DNA from: Alphaproteobacteria bacterium
Lineage (GTDB): Bacteria; Pseudomonadota; Alphaproteobacteria; Caulobacterales; Parvularculaceae
Assembly (NCBI GenBank): GCA_030433215.1
Contig: JAUIMC010000005.1
Coordinates: 1 to 64,000, forward strand
DNA: 64,000 bases
Reading direction: 5' to 3'
Shown here: positions 16,449 to 25,579 of the stretch, in pieces
Layout: every line of letters starts with the position of its first letter
How positions within the stretch are numbered: position 1 is the stretch's first letter
Notes under the pieces: model-generated
Seen by the model: the letters and a program-made list of their open reading frames with translations, nothing else
What the model was told of the DNA's origin: nothing
The model's database searches: none
Translations under genes and position numbers: made by a program

Positions 16449-17761
16449 ACGCGGACGCGAAGGCCCGGTTCATTGTCCTCCAAAATGAGCGCGGCGTGAT
16501 GGCGCCGGGCGATGCTTGCGGCGAGACTGAGGCCAAGGCCGCTGCCGGGCGTCATCCGGCTTTCATCGAGACGGACAAAAGGCTTCAGCAAGTCCTCGCG
16601 CAGTTCCGGCGCAACCCCGGCGCCCGTATCGGCGATGATCGCCGTGCAGTCACCGCCCTCCGATTCAAGCGAGAGGCGGATTTCAGTCCCGGCGCCGTTA
16701 TGGCGGATCGCGTTTTCAATGAGATTGGAAAATAATTGCGACAGCAGCCTTCTGTCGCCGTTAACCCAGGCTTCCTCCGCAATGGACACGTCAAGGCGCT
16801 GCCCCCTGTCCTCGGCGACGGGCGCAAAGGCTTCCGCAAGCGCATGAATGAGGCCGCCAAGATCGACCGGCTTTTGTTCAATAGCCGTCTTGCCTGCGTC
16901 AAGCTCGCTGATTTTCAAAAGCGCGGAGAACGTACCGAGCGTTTCCTCAAGCATCTGCGCCGCCTCGCGCGCGGCTTCCCGCATGTCGTCAGCGGACTCC
17001 ATCGTCTCCATCGCTTCAAGGCGCCGTTTCAGGGCGCCAAGCGGCGTACGCAGATCATGGGCGATCCCGGCGGACACATAGCGCACGTCGTTCATCAACT
17101 GCTCGATATGGTCGAGCATGCGATTGATGATCTGGGCCAAGGCGTCGAAATCATCGTCGGCGCCCTCAACCGGCATGCGCGTCGCCAGCGATCCGGCGCC
17201 GACCGATTCTGCTGACCGGCGAAAGCCTTCGATGCGTGCGAGAAAGCGCCGGCTGACAAAAAACCCGGCGGCGATGCTGACCGCGCCAATCCCGAACACG
17301 GCGAACGCTATGGTCTGGCGGAACGCAACGGCCAGTTCTTCAATCGATCGCATATCTGAGGCAACGGCGAAGCGATAACCGTCCGCAAGCGACGTGGTGA
17401 GCACAATGAGGTTTGGCGCGCCTGCCCTCTTCTGAACGCTCCACCCGTCGGCGACCGTCAACTCAATAGCGTCGAAGACCTGCTCGCCTTCAGCATTGAC
17501 GACCGCATAGAGCATGCGGGAATCCGACGCGCGCTCCAGGCGTTCGCGGATGTCATGGATCAGCTCGTTAATCCCTTCGTCGCGATAGTCGCCCATTAAC
17601 TGGCGCGCCTCGGAATCGACCTGTCCGCGTATCTGCCGTTCCAGGCTTTCGCGGACGCCGAAATATAAAAGCGCGGACACGAGGACGGCGCCGATGGCGA
17701 AAATCAACGCAGATATTGCAGTGTAGCGAAAGCGCGCGGTTCGCAGGAGCTTATTCATCAT
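16427..17761 (-). CDS. Sensor histidine kinase (OmpR-class partner)
   Basis: 444 residues. Two membrane helices (about 16-36 and 150-170) enclose a periplasmic sensor of about 110 residues. A HAMP linker (about 172-225) leads to the HisKA domain with phospho-acceptor His235 (GIAHDLRTPLG), then the ATPase with the N-box Asn350 (NLIENAIRHN), DTGAG (378-382) and GSGLGL (406-411). All catalytic boxes are intact. Its start overlaps the response-regulator gene by 11 nt. The upstream pepSY gene suggests the system senses envelope or metal stress, as in PepSY-linked systems elsewhere; the signal itself is unknown. Confidence 0.93.
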   Translation of the reverse strand: MMNKLLRTARFRYTAISALIFAIGAVLVSALLYFGVRESLERQIRGQVDSEARQLMGDYRDEGINELIHDIRERLERASDSRMLYAVVNAEGEQVFDAIELTVADGWSVQKRAGAPNLIVLTTSLADGYRFAVASDMRSIEELAVAFRQTIAFAVFGIGAVSIAAGFFVSRRFLARIEGFRRSAESVGAGSLATRMPVEGADDDFDALAQIINRMLDHIEQLMNDVRYVSAGIAHDLRTPLGALKRRLEAMETMESADDMREAAREAAQMLEETLGTFSALLKISELDAGKTAIEQKPVDLGGLIHALAEAFAPVAEDRGQRLDVSIAEEAWVNGDRRLLSQLFSNLIENAIRHNGAGTEIRLSLESEGGDCTAIIADTGAGVAPELREDLLKPFVRLDESRMTPGSGLGLSLAASIARRHHAALILEDNEPGLRVRVHFTASG

Positions 17762-18425
17762 TGTCGACGATATAACCGGCGCCGCGCACAGTGCGGATCA
17801 GTTCGCCGCCAAACCCGCGGTCCATCTTCGAGCGCAGACGGCTGATATGCGTTTCGACGATGTTGGTCTTCGGGTCGAAATGGAAATCCCAGACATTCTC
17901 GAGCAGCATGGTGCGCGTCACAAGCTCGCCCTTATGGCGAACGAGATACTCAAGCAGCCGGAACTCCGTCGGCTGAAGTGAAATCTTTTCGCCGGCGCGC
18001 CGCACGGTGCGGGCGAGAAGGTCGATTTCAAGATCGCCAACCCGCAATTGCGTTTCTGCGCTTTCCGGGGCGGGCCGTCGTCTCAAGGCGCCGATCCGCG
18101 CATGAAGCTCTGCGAAAGCGAAGGGTTTTACTAGATAGTCGTCGGCGATATCGAGACCTTGAACCCTGTCTTCAATACCGCCGACGGCGGTGAGAAAAAT
18201 CGCCGGGGTCCTGTCGCCGCCGGCGCGCAGCATGGAAAGCAATTTGAACCCGTCGAGGCGCGGCAGCATCCTGTCGATGATGAATGCATCGTATTGCGCG
18301 TTCGTGGCCATCATCAGCCCGTCCTGACCGTCCCTGGCGCGATCGACAACATGGCCTTTTTCGCGAAACCCTGCGATCACATAGGCTGCGGCGTCCTCAT
18401 CGTCTTCAACAAGCAATAATCTCAT
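17751..18425 (-). CDS. OmpR/PhoB-family response regulator
   Basis: 224 residues. The receiver domain carries the acidic pair DD (8-9), phospho-acceptor Asp51 (IIDRMLP) and Lys100 (LVKPF). The C-terminal winged helix (about 128-222) has the usual RTMLLENVWDF and IVETHISRLRSKMD. The receiver has DIADDYLVKPF where most relatives have one more residue (GADDYLVKPF), a small deletion ahead of the beta5 strand. It sits between pepSY (54 nt upstream) and the kinase, in one operon. Confidence 0.94.
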   Translation of the reverse strand: MRLLLVEDDEDAAAYVIAGFREKGHVVDRARDGQDGLMMATNAQYDAFIIDRMLPRLDGFKLLSMLRAGGDRTPAIFLTAVGGIEDRVQGLDIADDYLVKPFAFAELHARIGALRRRPAPESAETQLRVGDLEIDLLARTVRRAGEKISLQPTEFRLLEYLVRHKGELVTRTMLLENVWDFHFDPKTNIVETHISRLRSKMDRGFGGELIRTVRGAGYIVDNDE

Positions 18426-18479
18426 GCTCTTCGCTTGCGCTCGCCACCCCTTGCGCTGCTGCGCGCCGGTCAGGCCTTT

Positions 18480-18782
18480 TCAGTCGTCGCGGTCTTCGCG
18501 CACGCCGGTCACATCGCCGGAAGACGCATCGACGCGAACATCGTAAATCCGGTCGTCTTTCAGAACAGACACTTCATAATCCAGACTGAAGCTATCGTCA
18601 TCAATGCTGGCTTCATAAGCCTTGCCGCCGGTATGAGATTCGGCTGACTGAATCGCGTCGACAAGCGAAATCTTGGCGTCCTTCATGGCGCGCGCCTCGC
18701 TGATGCCGGCGAGCGCGCCGGACGCGAAAGCGATGATCACGGTGAAAATTGCAAATCCAACTGCACTTAATCTGGCTCTCAT
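18480..18782 (-). CDS. PepSY-domain periplasmic protein
   Basis: 100 residues from ATG 18782; the longer frame to 18830 adds a segment unlike a signal peptide. A signal segment (about 1-27, FTVIIAFASGALAGI) precedes one PepSY domain with ISLVDAIQSAESHTGGKAYEASID and YDVRVDASSGDV. It is the first gene of the two-component operon, 54 nt before the regulator. PepSY proteins next to OmpR-class systems are often their regulated target and can modulate the sensor. A periplasmic role is inferred. Confidence 0.85.
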   Translation of the reverse strand: MRARLSAVGFAIFTVIIAFASGALAGISEARAMKDAKISLVDAIQSAESHTGGKAYEASIDDDSFSLDYEVSVLKDDRIYDVRVDASSGDVTGVREDRDD

Positions 18783-19007
18783 GGTCAATCTCCATTCAGG
18801 GTGCGCCGCCCCAGGACGGCTCTGGGACATCTGAATAGAGAAGCGCCGCTTATCGGGGTTTTTCAGGATTTATACAAAATCCCAATCTTGCGCCCCGTTT
18901 TTTGCCTCTATCTCACGAGGAACGCGCTGAAACGCTCCATTGCGCCCCGAATGCGAGCGTGACAGGGTTCCGGCGACAACAAGACGGCAACAACAACCGG
19001 ACAGCCC

Positions 19008-19547
19008 ATGAAACCGCTTATCTTCGCCATTGGCGGCAAAGAACCTAAAATCCACGAAACTGCATTCATCGCGCCGGGCGCGGTCGTATGCGGCGATGTG
19101 GAAATCGGCGAGAACGCCTCCGTCTGGTATGGGTGCGTCATTCGCGGCGACACCAACCGGATCGTTATCGGCAAGGGCTCCAATGTTCAGGACGGCACGG
19201 TGATTCATACGGACTCGCCGGAGATCGGCGGCCCGCCGACCCTGATCGGCGAGAACGCGCTCATCGGCCACAAATGCATGCTGCACGGCGCGACAGTGGA
19301 AGATGGCGGCTTTGTCGGCATGTGCGCGACCATGCTCGACGGCTCAATCGTCAAGACAGGCGGCATGCTCGCCGCCGGGGCGTTTCTCAGCCCTAAAAAG
19401 GTCGTTCCCGCCGGGGAGATGTGGGCGGGCATGCCCGCCAGGAAATTCCGCGACATGAAAGAGGGAGAGGATAAGACGGCCCTTATCAGCGCCGCCGTTT
19501 ACGTCGAGAATTCCAGGAAGCACATGAAGGCGCTTAAAGAGCTTTAA
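19008..19547 (+). CDS. Gamma-class carbonic anhydrase-like hexapeptide protein
   Basis: 179 residues made of left-handed beta-helix hexapeptide repeats. The three metal-binding histidines are in place: His67 (GTVIHTD), His88 and His93 (IGHKCMLHG). This is the YrdA/PaaY-type gamma-CA subfamily. Many of its members have weak or unproved CO2 hydration activity, so the enzyme role is likely but not certain. It overlaps by four bases the convergent ELM1-family gene. Confidence 0.88.
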   Translation: MKPLIFAIGGKEPKIHETAFIAPGAVVCGDVEIGENASVWYGCVIRGDTNRIVIGKGSNVQDGTVIHTDSPEIGGPPTLIGENALIGHKCMLHGATVEDGGFVGMCATMLDGSIVKTGGMLAAGAFLSPKKVVPAGEMWAGMPARKFRDMKEGEDKTALISAAVYVENSRKHMKALKEL

Positions 19548-20533
19548 AGCCCCAGACGCTTTCTGATTTCGGCTACGATCTCCGGTGTGGCGTCATGAGG
19601 CGCGCGCTCAAAAACCGGCGCCGCATCATCAAAAATCCGCACCTCGCCTCGTGCGACAAGCTGCGAAACGCACCAGTCCATCTTGGCCGCGAGCCCCGCG
19701 GGCTTCCAGACATAAACCGCTGCGCGCGAGGCGAGCGCCTCACTGACCATGTTATGCGAATCCCCCGCCACAATCAGCGCGGCGGCATAGGCCAATATAT
19801 CTGCATACGGATTGCCTCCGGAACCGTCCCAGATGAAAACACGGGCATGGTCAAGCGAGGCCTTGAACGTTTCGAGAAACGCCGGCGGCGTGCGCCGCGA
19901 CGGCGTGACTGCAATGGCGGCGTAGTCGCGGGCGGCGTGCGTCGCCCGCGCGGCGAGATCCCTCGCGGCCTCAGCGCTGTAATCGGCGCCCCCGCCCGCG
20001 GTGGCCCCGCCGAGAATGACGCCGAGAAACGGCTGCGGCAGGTCCGCGATGGCGGCGACCGGCGCCGGGGGCGCAAGAAGGCGGGGGCCCAGCGCGTGCG
20101 GCGACGTCAGCGTCGAAAAGACGTTGCCGCCGCGAACGCCGTCATGCGCCGGCGCCCAGAGCGCGTCCGCGACGCCGCGTCCGAATCGCGGGTCTTTCAA
20201 AATGACAATCTTCGTCTTGCCGGCGCTAGCCTTCCTGAGCGCCCGCGCATGGGGAATGGCGCGCCGCCCGGAGATGATCGCCGCATCGGGAAGCGGCCCG
20301 GCAAGCGCGCCCCCTTCCAGGCCCGGCGCCTCACGCGGGTCCACGGGGCCCCAGGGCGCAAGCACCGCCCAGAGTTTGCGCGGCGCAACCACTCGCTTCT
20401 CGTAGGCAGGGCTTAAGGCCGCGGCCACCGCCTCGCACTGGACTTCATCGCCGACCTTGCCGTCGGTCAGAATCCAGACCCGGAGGGCATGCGCCTCTTT
20501 CCGGCCGCCGCAACCATCGGGCGCACAAGTCAT
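19544..20533 (-). CDS. ELM1-family (mitochondrial fission) protein
   Basis: 329 residues. The opening WILTDGKVGDEVQCEAVA, the central DPRFGRGVADALWAPAHDG and the C-terminal VAGDSHNMVSEALASRAAVY match the ELM1 family (bacterial relatives of the plant fission factor), a GT-B-like fold. The bacterial function is unsettled; a glycosyltransferase-like role in the envelope is a plausible inference. The ATG start is preceded by GGGAGCG. It is divergent from glnA across a 254-nt gap. Confidence 0.85.
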   Translation of the reverse strand: MTCAPDGCGGRKEAHALRVWILTDGKVGDEVQCEAVAAALSPAYEKRVVAPRKLWAVLAPWGPVDPREAPGLEGGALAGPLPDAAIISGRRAIPHARALRKASAGKTKIVILKDPRFGRGVADALWAPAHDGVRGGNVFSTLTSPHALGPRLLAPPAPVAAIADLPQPFLGVILGGATAGGGADYSAEAARDLAARATHAARDYAAIAVTPSRRTPPAFLETFKASLDHARVFIWDGSGGNPYADILAYAAALIVAGDSHNMVSEALASRAAVYVWKPAGLAAKMDWCVSQLVARGEVRIFDDAAPVFERAPHDATPEIVAEIRKRLGL

Positions 20534-20720
20534 TTATCGCTCCCGTCAGGCCGGGCCTGCTGAAGGGATAAAGAGGTGGGAATAAAATCGCTAACTATGA
20601 GCATAATATGTCTTTTTTTCGCCTGCGAGAAACATTTTGCGATTTGAGGCTCGATTTAGATGTTGCGGCGCAATAATTTCTTGCACCGGCAGCGACTCTT
20701 AACGCATGCTAAGACGACGC

Positions 20721-20747
20721 ATGCGGCGTAGGGTTTTTACGCCGCAT
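20721..20747. promoter_or_regulatory. Perfect hairpin in the glnA leader
   Basis: A 10-bp perfect stem, ATGCGGCGTA with TACGCCGCAT, around a 7-nt loop, ending 40 nt before the glnA start. It has no T-run after it, so it is not a normal terminator. It could be an operator or an RNA leader element. No clear sigma-54 promoter was seen. Confidence 0.55.
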
Positions 20748-20787
20748 AATGGCTGTCGCGGAAAAACAAAACAGGGGCCTAATTACC

Positions 20788-22194
20788 ATGAGCGCAGAAG
20801 CCGTTCTTAAACGCATCAAGGACGAAAAAATCAAATTCGTCGACCTTCGTTTCACCGATACAAAAGGCAAATGGCAACACGTCACGTTTGACCAGACTCT
20901 CATCGACGCGGACTTCATGTCCGAGGGCACGATGTTCGACGGTTCGTCCATCGCCGGCTGGAAAGCGATCAACGAGTCGGACATGATCCTCATGCCGGAC
21001 ACGAGCACGGCGATGATCGACCCGTTCTTCGCGCAGCCGACCCTGACGCTCACCTGTGATATTCTCGAGCCGTCCACCGGTCAGCCCTATGGTCGCGACC
21101 CGCGCACCACGGCGAAAGCCGCCGAGGCTTATCTCAAATCCTCCGGCGTCGGCGACACGGCGTTTTTCGGACCGGAAGCGGAATTCTTCGTCTTCGACGA
21201 CGTGCGCTGGTCCACCGAGCAGAACAATATGGGCTACGCCGTCGACTCCGTCGAAGGCCCGTACAACACTTCCACCGATTTCGAAGGCGGCAATCTCGGC
21301 CACCGTCCGGGGCCGAAAGGCGGCTACTTCCCGGTCCCGCCCGTCGACAGCTGTCAGGACATGCGCTCTGAAATGCTGGCGCTGATGGGCGAAATGGGCA
21401 TCGAGCCTGAAAAGCACCACCACGAAGTGGCGCCGTCACAGCACGAACTCGGGATGAAATTCTCGACGCTGACGGTCATGGCCGACCGCTTGCAGATTTA
21501 TAAATACATCATTCACCAGGTCGCCGCCGGCTACGGCAAAACGGCGACTTTCATGCCCAAACCGATCTTCGGCGACAACGGCTCCGGCATGCACGTTCAC
21601 CAGTCGATCTGGAAAGGCGGCCAGCCGCTTTTCGCCGGCGACAAATACGCCGACCTGTCCGACACCTGCCTCCACTATATCGGCGGCATCATCAAACACG
21701 CGCAGGCGATCAACGCGTTCACCAACCCGCTCACCAACTCCTACAAGCGTCTGGTGCCCGGCTTCGAAGCGCCGGTCCTGCTCGCCTATTCGGCGCGCAA
21801 CCGCTCCGCTTCCGTGCGTATTCCCTGGGTGTCCTCGCCGAAAGCCAAGCGCATCGAAACGCGCTTCCCGGATCCGGGCGCGAACCCCTATCTCGCCTTC
21901 TCGGCGCTCCTCATGGCGGGCCTCGACGGCATCGAGAACAAGATCCATCCGGGCGACGCCATGGACAAGGACCTTTACGACCTGCCGCCGGAAGAGCTGA
22001 AAGACATTCCGACGGTCTGCCGGTCGCTGCGCGAAGCGCTGGAAGCGCTCGACGCCGACCGCGCCTTCCTCAAGAAAGGCAATGTCTTCAACGACGACCA
22101 GATCGACGGCTATATCGACCTCAAGATGGAGGACGTCCTCCGCTTCGAAACGACGCCGCATCCGGTCGAATTCGCCATGTACTATTCCGTCTAA
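20788..22194 (+). CDS. glnA: Glutamine synthetase type I
   Basis: 468 residues from ATG 20788, chosen by the family N-terminus ([12 protein letters not shown]) and the AGGGG signal; an in-frame start at 20749 adds 13 atypical residues. It contains the GS signature FDGSSIAGW, the ATP-site [16 protein letters not shown] and the adenylylation loop DLYDLPPEE, in which the Tyr falls exactly at residue 397. It makes glutamine from glutamate, ammonia and ATP as a dodecamer, and should be regulated by GlnE adenylylation. The usual upstream glnB gene is absent; the neighbour is a divergent ELM1 gene. Confidence 0.97.
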   Translation: MSAEAVLKRIKDEKIKFVDLRFTDTKGKWQHVTFDQTLIDADFMSEGTMFDGSSIAGWKAINESDMILMPDTSTAMIDPFFAQPTLTLTCDILEPSTGQPYGRDPRTTAKAAEAYLKSSGVGDTAFFGPEAEFFVFDDVRWSTEQNNMGYAVDSVEGPYNTSTDFEGGNLGHRPGPKGGYFPVPPVDSCQDMRSEMLALMGEMGIEPEKHHHEVAPSQHELGMKFSTLTVMADRLQIYKYIIHQVAAGYGKTATFMPKPIFGDNGSGMHVHQSIWKGGQPLFAGDKYADLSDTCLHYIGGIIKHAQAINAFTNPLTNSYKRLVPGFEAPVLLAYSARNRSASVRIPWVSSPKAKRIETRFPDPGANPYLAFSALLMAGLDGIENKIHPGDAMDKDLYDLPPEELKDIPTVCRSLREALEALDADRAFLKKGNVFNDDQIDGYIDLKMEDVLRFETTPHPVEFAMYYSV

Positions 22195-22216
22195 GCGGCG
22201 GACAATCGAATACGGG

Positions 22217-22250
22217 AAAGGCCGGGCCCAAAAGCCCGGCCTTTTTCTTT
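22217..22250 (+). terminator. Strong intrinsic terminator after glnA
   Basis: Stem AAAGGCCGGGC with GCCCGGCCTTT around a CCAAAA loop, then a T-rich run. It starts 22 nt after the glnA stop and separates glnA from the next operon. Confidence 0.9.
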
Positions 22251-22404
22251 TGGGCGGCCCTCTCCGAGGGGCCTTCAGGTCTGTTTTTCTTTACCCTTTT
22301 GCGCGATCTATGGCACACCGCTTGAAAGCCGCCAGGGGCGGCGCCGACGCCGGCAGCCGGGGCCCTGCAAGGCCCCCGCGAAATCCTGGGGAGAACGGAT
22401 CGCC

Positions 22405-23886
22405 GTGTCAGTTGAAGACAATCAGACGAGATCCCGGCCGGAAGACGAGCCGGCGCGCGCCGAAGCCCGCGCCCTCTTCGTCGATCTCGACGGCACGCTG
22501 ATCCATGGCGACACCCTGTGGGAGGCGGCGGCCGCGCTGGCCGGCAAAAACCTCTTTTCCTTTCTTGCGTGCCTTCCCGCGCTTCTTGGCGGACGGGCCG
22601 CCTTCAAGGCCGCAATCGCCCGCCGGCTGTCAACACACCTCGGCGATTTGCGCCTCAATGACGAGGTCTTCGCTTTCGCCAGAACTCAGTCCGCGACCCG
22701 GAGCGTGGTGCTGGCGACAGCCGCGCATAAAAGCGCGGCCGACGCCATCGCCGAAGAGGCCGGCTTCTTTCACGGGGTGATTGCAAGCGATAAGGAGAAT
22801 TTCAAAAGCGCGCGCAAACTCGCCGCCATTCGCGCCTATCAGGAAACACATGGCTTAAGCACCGGGTTTGATTACGCCGGCGACAGCAAAGCCGACCGCG
22901 CGATCTGGAAAGAAGCCGAGACCGCTTATGTCGCCGCGCCGGACGACAACGCCGCCAACGCGCTGACCGGCGGTCACCGCAATACCGTAAGACTGCCGGC
23001 TGCGAAGGCGCGCCTTCGCGATTACCTCAAGGCGATGCGCCTTCACCAATGGGTGAAGAACGTCCTCATCTTCCTGCCGCTCGTCCTGTCGCATCAGATC
23101 TTCGATATCGGCAAGGTGCTTTACGCCTTTGCGGCTTTTGTCGGATTCAGCCTGTGTGCATCGGCGACCTACATCATCAATGACATCCTCGACATCCGCT
23201 CGGACCGCCGTCACCCCCGCAAGATGAAACGTCCCTTCGCGGCCGGGCGCATCAAGATCCCCCACGGCCTGCTTGTTTCCGCCTTGCTGCTCATAGCGAG
23301 TTTCGCCATCGCCCTGGTCTTCACAAGCCCCCTCGTCGCGCTTCTTTTCGCCGGCTATATCGCCTTCACGCTGACCTACTCGCTTTATCTCAAGGAAAAG
23401 CTCCTGGTCGACGCCATGGCGCTCGGGATTCTTTATGGCTACCGCATCCTGATCGGCGGCGCGGCAGCGGGCGTCCTCGTCTCCGACTGGCTCATCGCCT
23501 TCTCCGTCTTCTTCTTCCTCGGTCTTGCGCTGGTCAAACGCTATACGGAAATCAGCCAGAAAACGCCTGCTTCGGACGGCAAGATTCCAGGGCGCGGCTA
23601 CTATGTCGATGACCGGGAAATCGTCAGCGTGCTGGGCGTCGTCGCCAGCTACACCTCGATTCTCATTCTCGCCCTCTACATCACCTCGCCGAATGTCACG
23701 GTGCTCTACAAGGAGCCGCGCATCCTCTGGGTGATCTGCCTCGTCATGATTTACTGGCTGGGGCGCATCTGGACTCTCGCCCATCGCGGCCAGATGCCCG
23801 ACGATCCGATCGTCTTCGCCCTGCGCGACAGGGTCAGTCTTTTATGCGGCCTGATTTGCGCCGGCGCCATCCTGTTGTCGATTTAG
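22405..23886 (+). CDS. HAD phosphatase-UbiA prenyltransferase fusion
   Basis: 493 residues from a GTG start with GGGGAG upstream. Residues about 22-195 are a HAD hydrolase with all motifs: Asp27 and Asp29 (DLDGT), Thr105 (LATAAH) and GDSKAD (159-164). Residues about 205-493 are a UbiA-family membrane prenyltransferase of about eight helices with the first metal motif NDILDIRSD (259-267) and the second around YSLYLKEKLLVDAMALG. The UbiA half is most like decaprenyl-phosphate phosphoribosyltransferase (the Rv3806c type). The inference is that it joins phosphoribose to a polyprenyl phosphate and the fused HAD domain removes the 5-phosphate. It is the first gene of a four-gene operon. Confidence 0.9.
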   Translation: MSVEDNQTRSRPEDEPARAEARALFVDLDGTLIHGDTLWEAAAALAGKNLFSFLACLPALLGGRAAFKAAIARRLSTHLGDLRLNDEVFAFARTQSATRSVVLATAAHKSAADAIAEEAGFFHGVIASDKENFKSARKLAAIRAYQETHGLSTGFDYAGDSKADRAIWKEAETAYVAAPDDNAANALTGGHRNTVRLPAAKARLRDYLKAMRLHQWVKNVLIFLPLVLSHQIFDIGKVLYAFAAFVGFSLCASATYIINDILDIRSDRRHPRKMKRPFAAGRIKIPHGLLVSALLLIASFAIALVFTSPLVALLFAGYIAFTLTYSLYLKEKLLVDAMALGILYGYRILIGGAAAGVLVSDWLIAFSVFFFLGLALVKRYTEISQKTPASDGKIPGRGYYVDDREIVSVLGVVASYTSILILALYITSPNVTVLYKEPRILWVICLVMIYWLGRIWTLAHRGQMPDDPIVFALRDRVSLLCGLICAGAILLSI

Positions 23887-23894
23887 GAAAGCAC

Positions 23895-25202
23895 ATGCCG
23901 AAATCCGCCGCCGCCCTCCTCGCCGCCTGGAACGGCCTTTCCTTCAACCGCCGTCTCGGCGCGCTGATCGCGCTGGGCTTCGTCTTGCGGCTTGTCTGGG
24001 CGCTGATCATTCCGGTTGTTCCCGCGTCCGATTCCTACGCGTACTGGATATCCGCCGGCAATCTCGCCGAACATGGCGTCTTCGGGATGTCGGCGGATGA
24101 CCCATGGAGCTATTGGCCGGTGGGCGTCAGCGCCATCTACGCCGCTTTTTTCAAGCTCTTCGGCGTCACCCTCACGGCGGTCGTCATTGTCAATCTCGCC
24201 GCCGGCGCGCTGCTCATTCTCACCTCGGCGCTCCTGGCGCGGCGCTGGTTCGGCGAGCGCGAGGCTCTCTGGACCGCCGCCATTCTCGCGCTTTGGCCGA
24301 GCCTCATCCTCTACGCCACGGTGATCGCCAGCGAGGTTTTATTCGCGCTCGTCGTGAACACGGCGCTTCTTGCCTGGAGCCCGCGCAACCTCCCCGCCCT
24401 TGGCGGCAGCGTCTTGAGCGGCATTACCTTCGGCCTTGCGGCCCTGATCCGGCCCGTCGCGTTGTTGATCCCAGTCGTGTTCGCGATCATGACTGCGGCG
24501 CGCGATGGTAAAATCCTGCCGCACGCCTTGCGCCTCGTCATTGTCTTGACCGCCATGGCCGCCGCCATCGCGCCCTGGACCGCGCGCAACTACGCGGTCC
24601 ATGACGCGTTCGTGCTGATTTCCACCAATGGCGGCCCGGTCCTTTGGATGGGCAACAATCCCGACTCCGATGGCGGGTTCATGAACTTTCCCGACTATGT
24701 GCAAGACATGGACGAAGTCGAACGCGCGCATGTCCTCAGCGACGAGGCCAAGGCGTATATGATTTCTCACCCTGTCGGCACTGCGATCAGTTTCGTGAAA
24801 AAGCTTGTCGATACGCATCTGCGCGAAACCATCGCCGTTCACTGGAACCAGCAAGGGATCGAGCAGCGGATCGGCGCCGGCGCAGTTACGCCGCTGAAAA
24901 TCATCACCCAGGGATCGTGGATGGTCATCTTCCTCGTCTCGCTCGCCGGCGCCGCGCTTATCGTCGCTGCGGCGTTCAGGGAGAAAACACTCTCCGGCAA
25001 AGCCATTGCGCTCATGTCCCCGCCGCTGGGGCTGTGGGCTTATTACGCGGTCGTTCACGCCGTCATCATTTCGGGCGACCGCTATCACATGCAAAGCGCG
25101 CCCTTCATCGCCATGATCGCAAGCCTGGCTGTCGTCGCCGCTCTTGCAAGACTTCAAAGCCGTGCTGCGCCTGCCCCGGCGCCGGGCGCGAAAGGAGTTT
25201 AA
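23895..25202 (+). CDS. GT39-like (PMT/ArnT-type) membrane glycosyltransferase
   Basis: 435 residues from ATG 23895, 8 nt after the HAD-UbiA stop. It is a GT-C fold protein with about 10-12 helices. The first periplasmic loop has the acidic motif ASDSYAYW typical of the PMT_2 group, and the large loop (about 245-320) is soluble. Enzymes of this class use a polyprenyl-phosphate sugar as donor on the periplasmic side and transfer it to lipid, protein or polysaccharide. Context suggests that it spends the product of the HAD-UbiA protein. The acceptor is unknown. Confidence 0.85.
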   Translation: MPKSAAALLAAWNGLSFNRRLGALIALGFVLRLVWALIIPVVPASDSYAYWISAGNLAEHGVFGMSADDPWSYWPVGVSAIYAAFFKLFGVTLTAVVIVNLAAGALLILTSALLARRWFGEREALWTAAILALWPSLILYATVIASEVLFALVVNTALLAWSPRNLPALGGSVLSGITFGLAALIRPVALLIPVVFAIMTAARDGKILPHALRLVIVLTAMAAAIAPWTARNYAVHDAFVLISTNGGPVLWMGNNPDSDGGFMNFPDYVQDMDEVERAHVLSDEAKAYMISHPVGTAISFVKKLVDTHLRETIAVHWNQQGIEQRIGAGAVTPLKIITQGSWMVIFLVSLAGAALIVAAAFREKTLSGKAIALMSPPLGLWAYYAVVHAVIISGDRYHMQSAPFIAMIASLAVVAALARLQSRAAPAPAPGAKGV

Positions 25203-25205
25203 GCC

Positions 25206-25562
25206 ATGTCCCCCGGATGGTTCTTTGTCGCCGCCGCCGCCGCCTCGAACGTGCTCGCCAATGTCATGCTGAAAAAGACTGTGACGGCCCTGCCGCCCGA
25301 AGGCGGCTTGCCCGCGCTGAAGGCCGCCCTTGCCATGGGATCATTCTGGGCGTTCGGCGCAGGCGCCGCCATGCTGCTTGTGTTTTACGTTCTCGCCCTG
25401 AAAGCCTTCGAACTTTCCGTCGTCTACGCCATTGTAACCTCGGGGGCGCTGGTCGGCGTGCTTGTCGTCTCGGCCTGGCTTCTCGGCGAAAGCGCAAGCC
25501 CCCTCAAAATCGCCGGCTGTCTGCTGATCGTCGCCGGCATTTTCCTGATTTCACGACCCTGA
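25206..25562 (+). CDS. SMR/ArnE-like four-helix carrier, probable flippase
   Basis: 118 residues with four membrane helices, 3 nt after the GT39 gene. The pattern (ASNVLANVMLKK at helix 1, ELSVVYAIVTSGALVGVLV around helix 3, GCLLIVAGIFLI in helix 4) is that of the EmrE/ArnE-type small multidrug family. Helix 1 has no membrane-embedded Glu of the EmrE kind, so drug export is unlikely. Between a polyprenyl-sugar synthase and a GT-C transferase, the natural reading is a lipid-linked sugar flippase, as for ArnE/ArnF. Confidence 0.8.
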   Translation: MSPGWFFVAAAAASNVLANVMLKKTVTALPPEGGLPALKAALAMGSFWAFGAGAAMLLVFYVLALKAFELSVVYAIVTSGALVGVLVVSAWLLGESASPLKIAGCLLIVAGIFLISRP

Positions 25563-25579
25563 AAGGCTGGAACCCGTCC

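Noticed and set aside
20534..20720. Sigma-54 promoter for glnA
   Set aside because: TTGCAC-like fragments exist but none fits TGGCAC-N5-TTGC with proper spacing.
24644..25579. Extended N-terminal part of the methyltransferase frame
   Set aside because: It overlaps the GT39 and SMR genes in another frame; the ATG at 25580 gives a normal methyltransferase.
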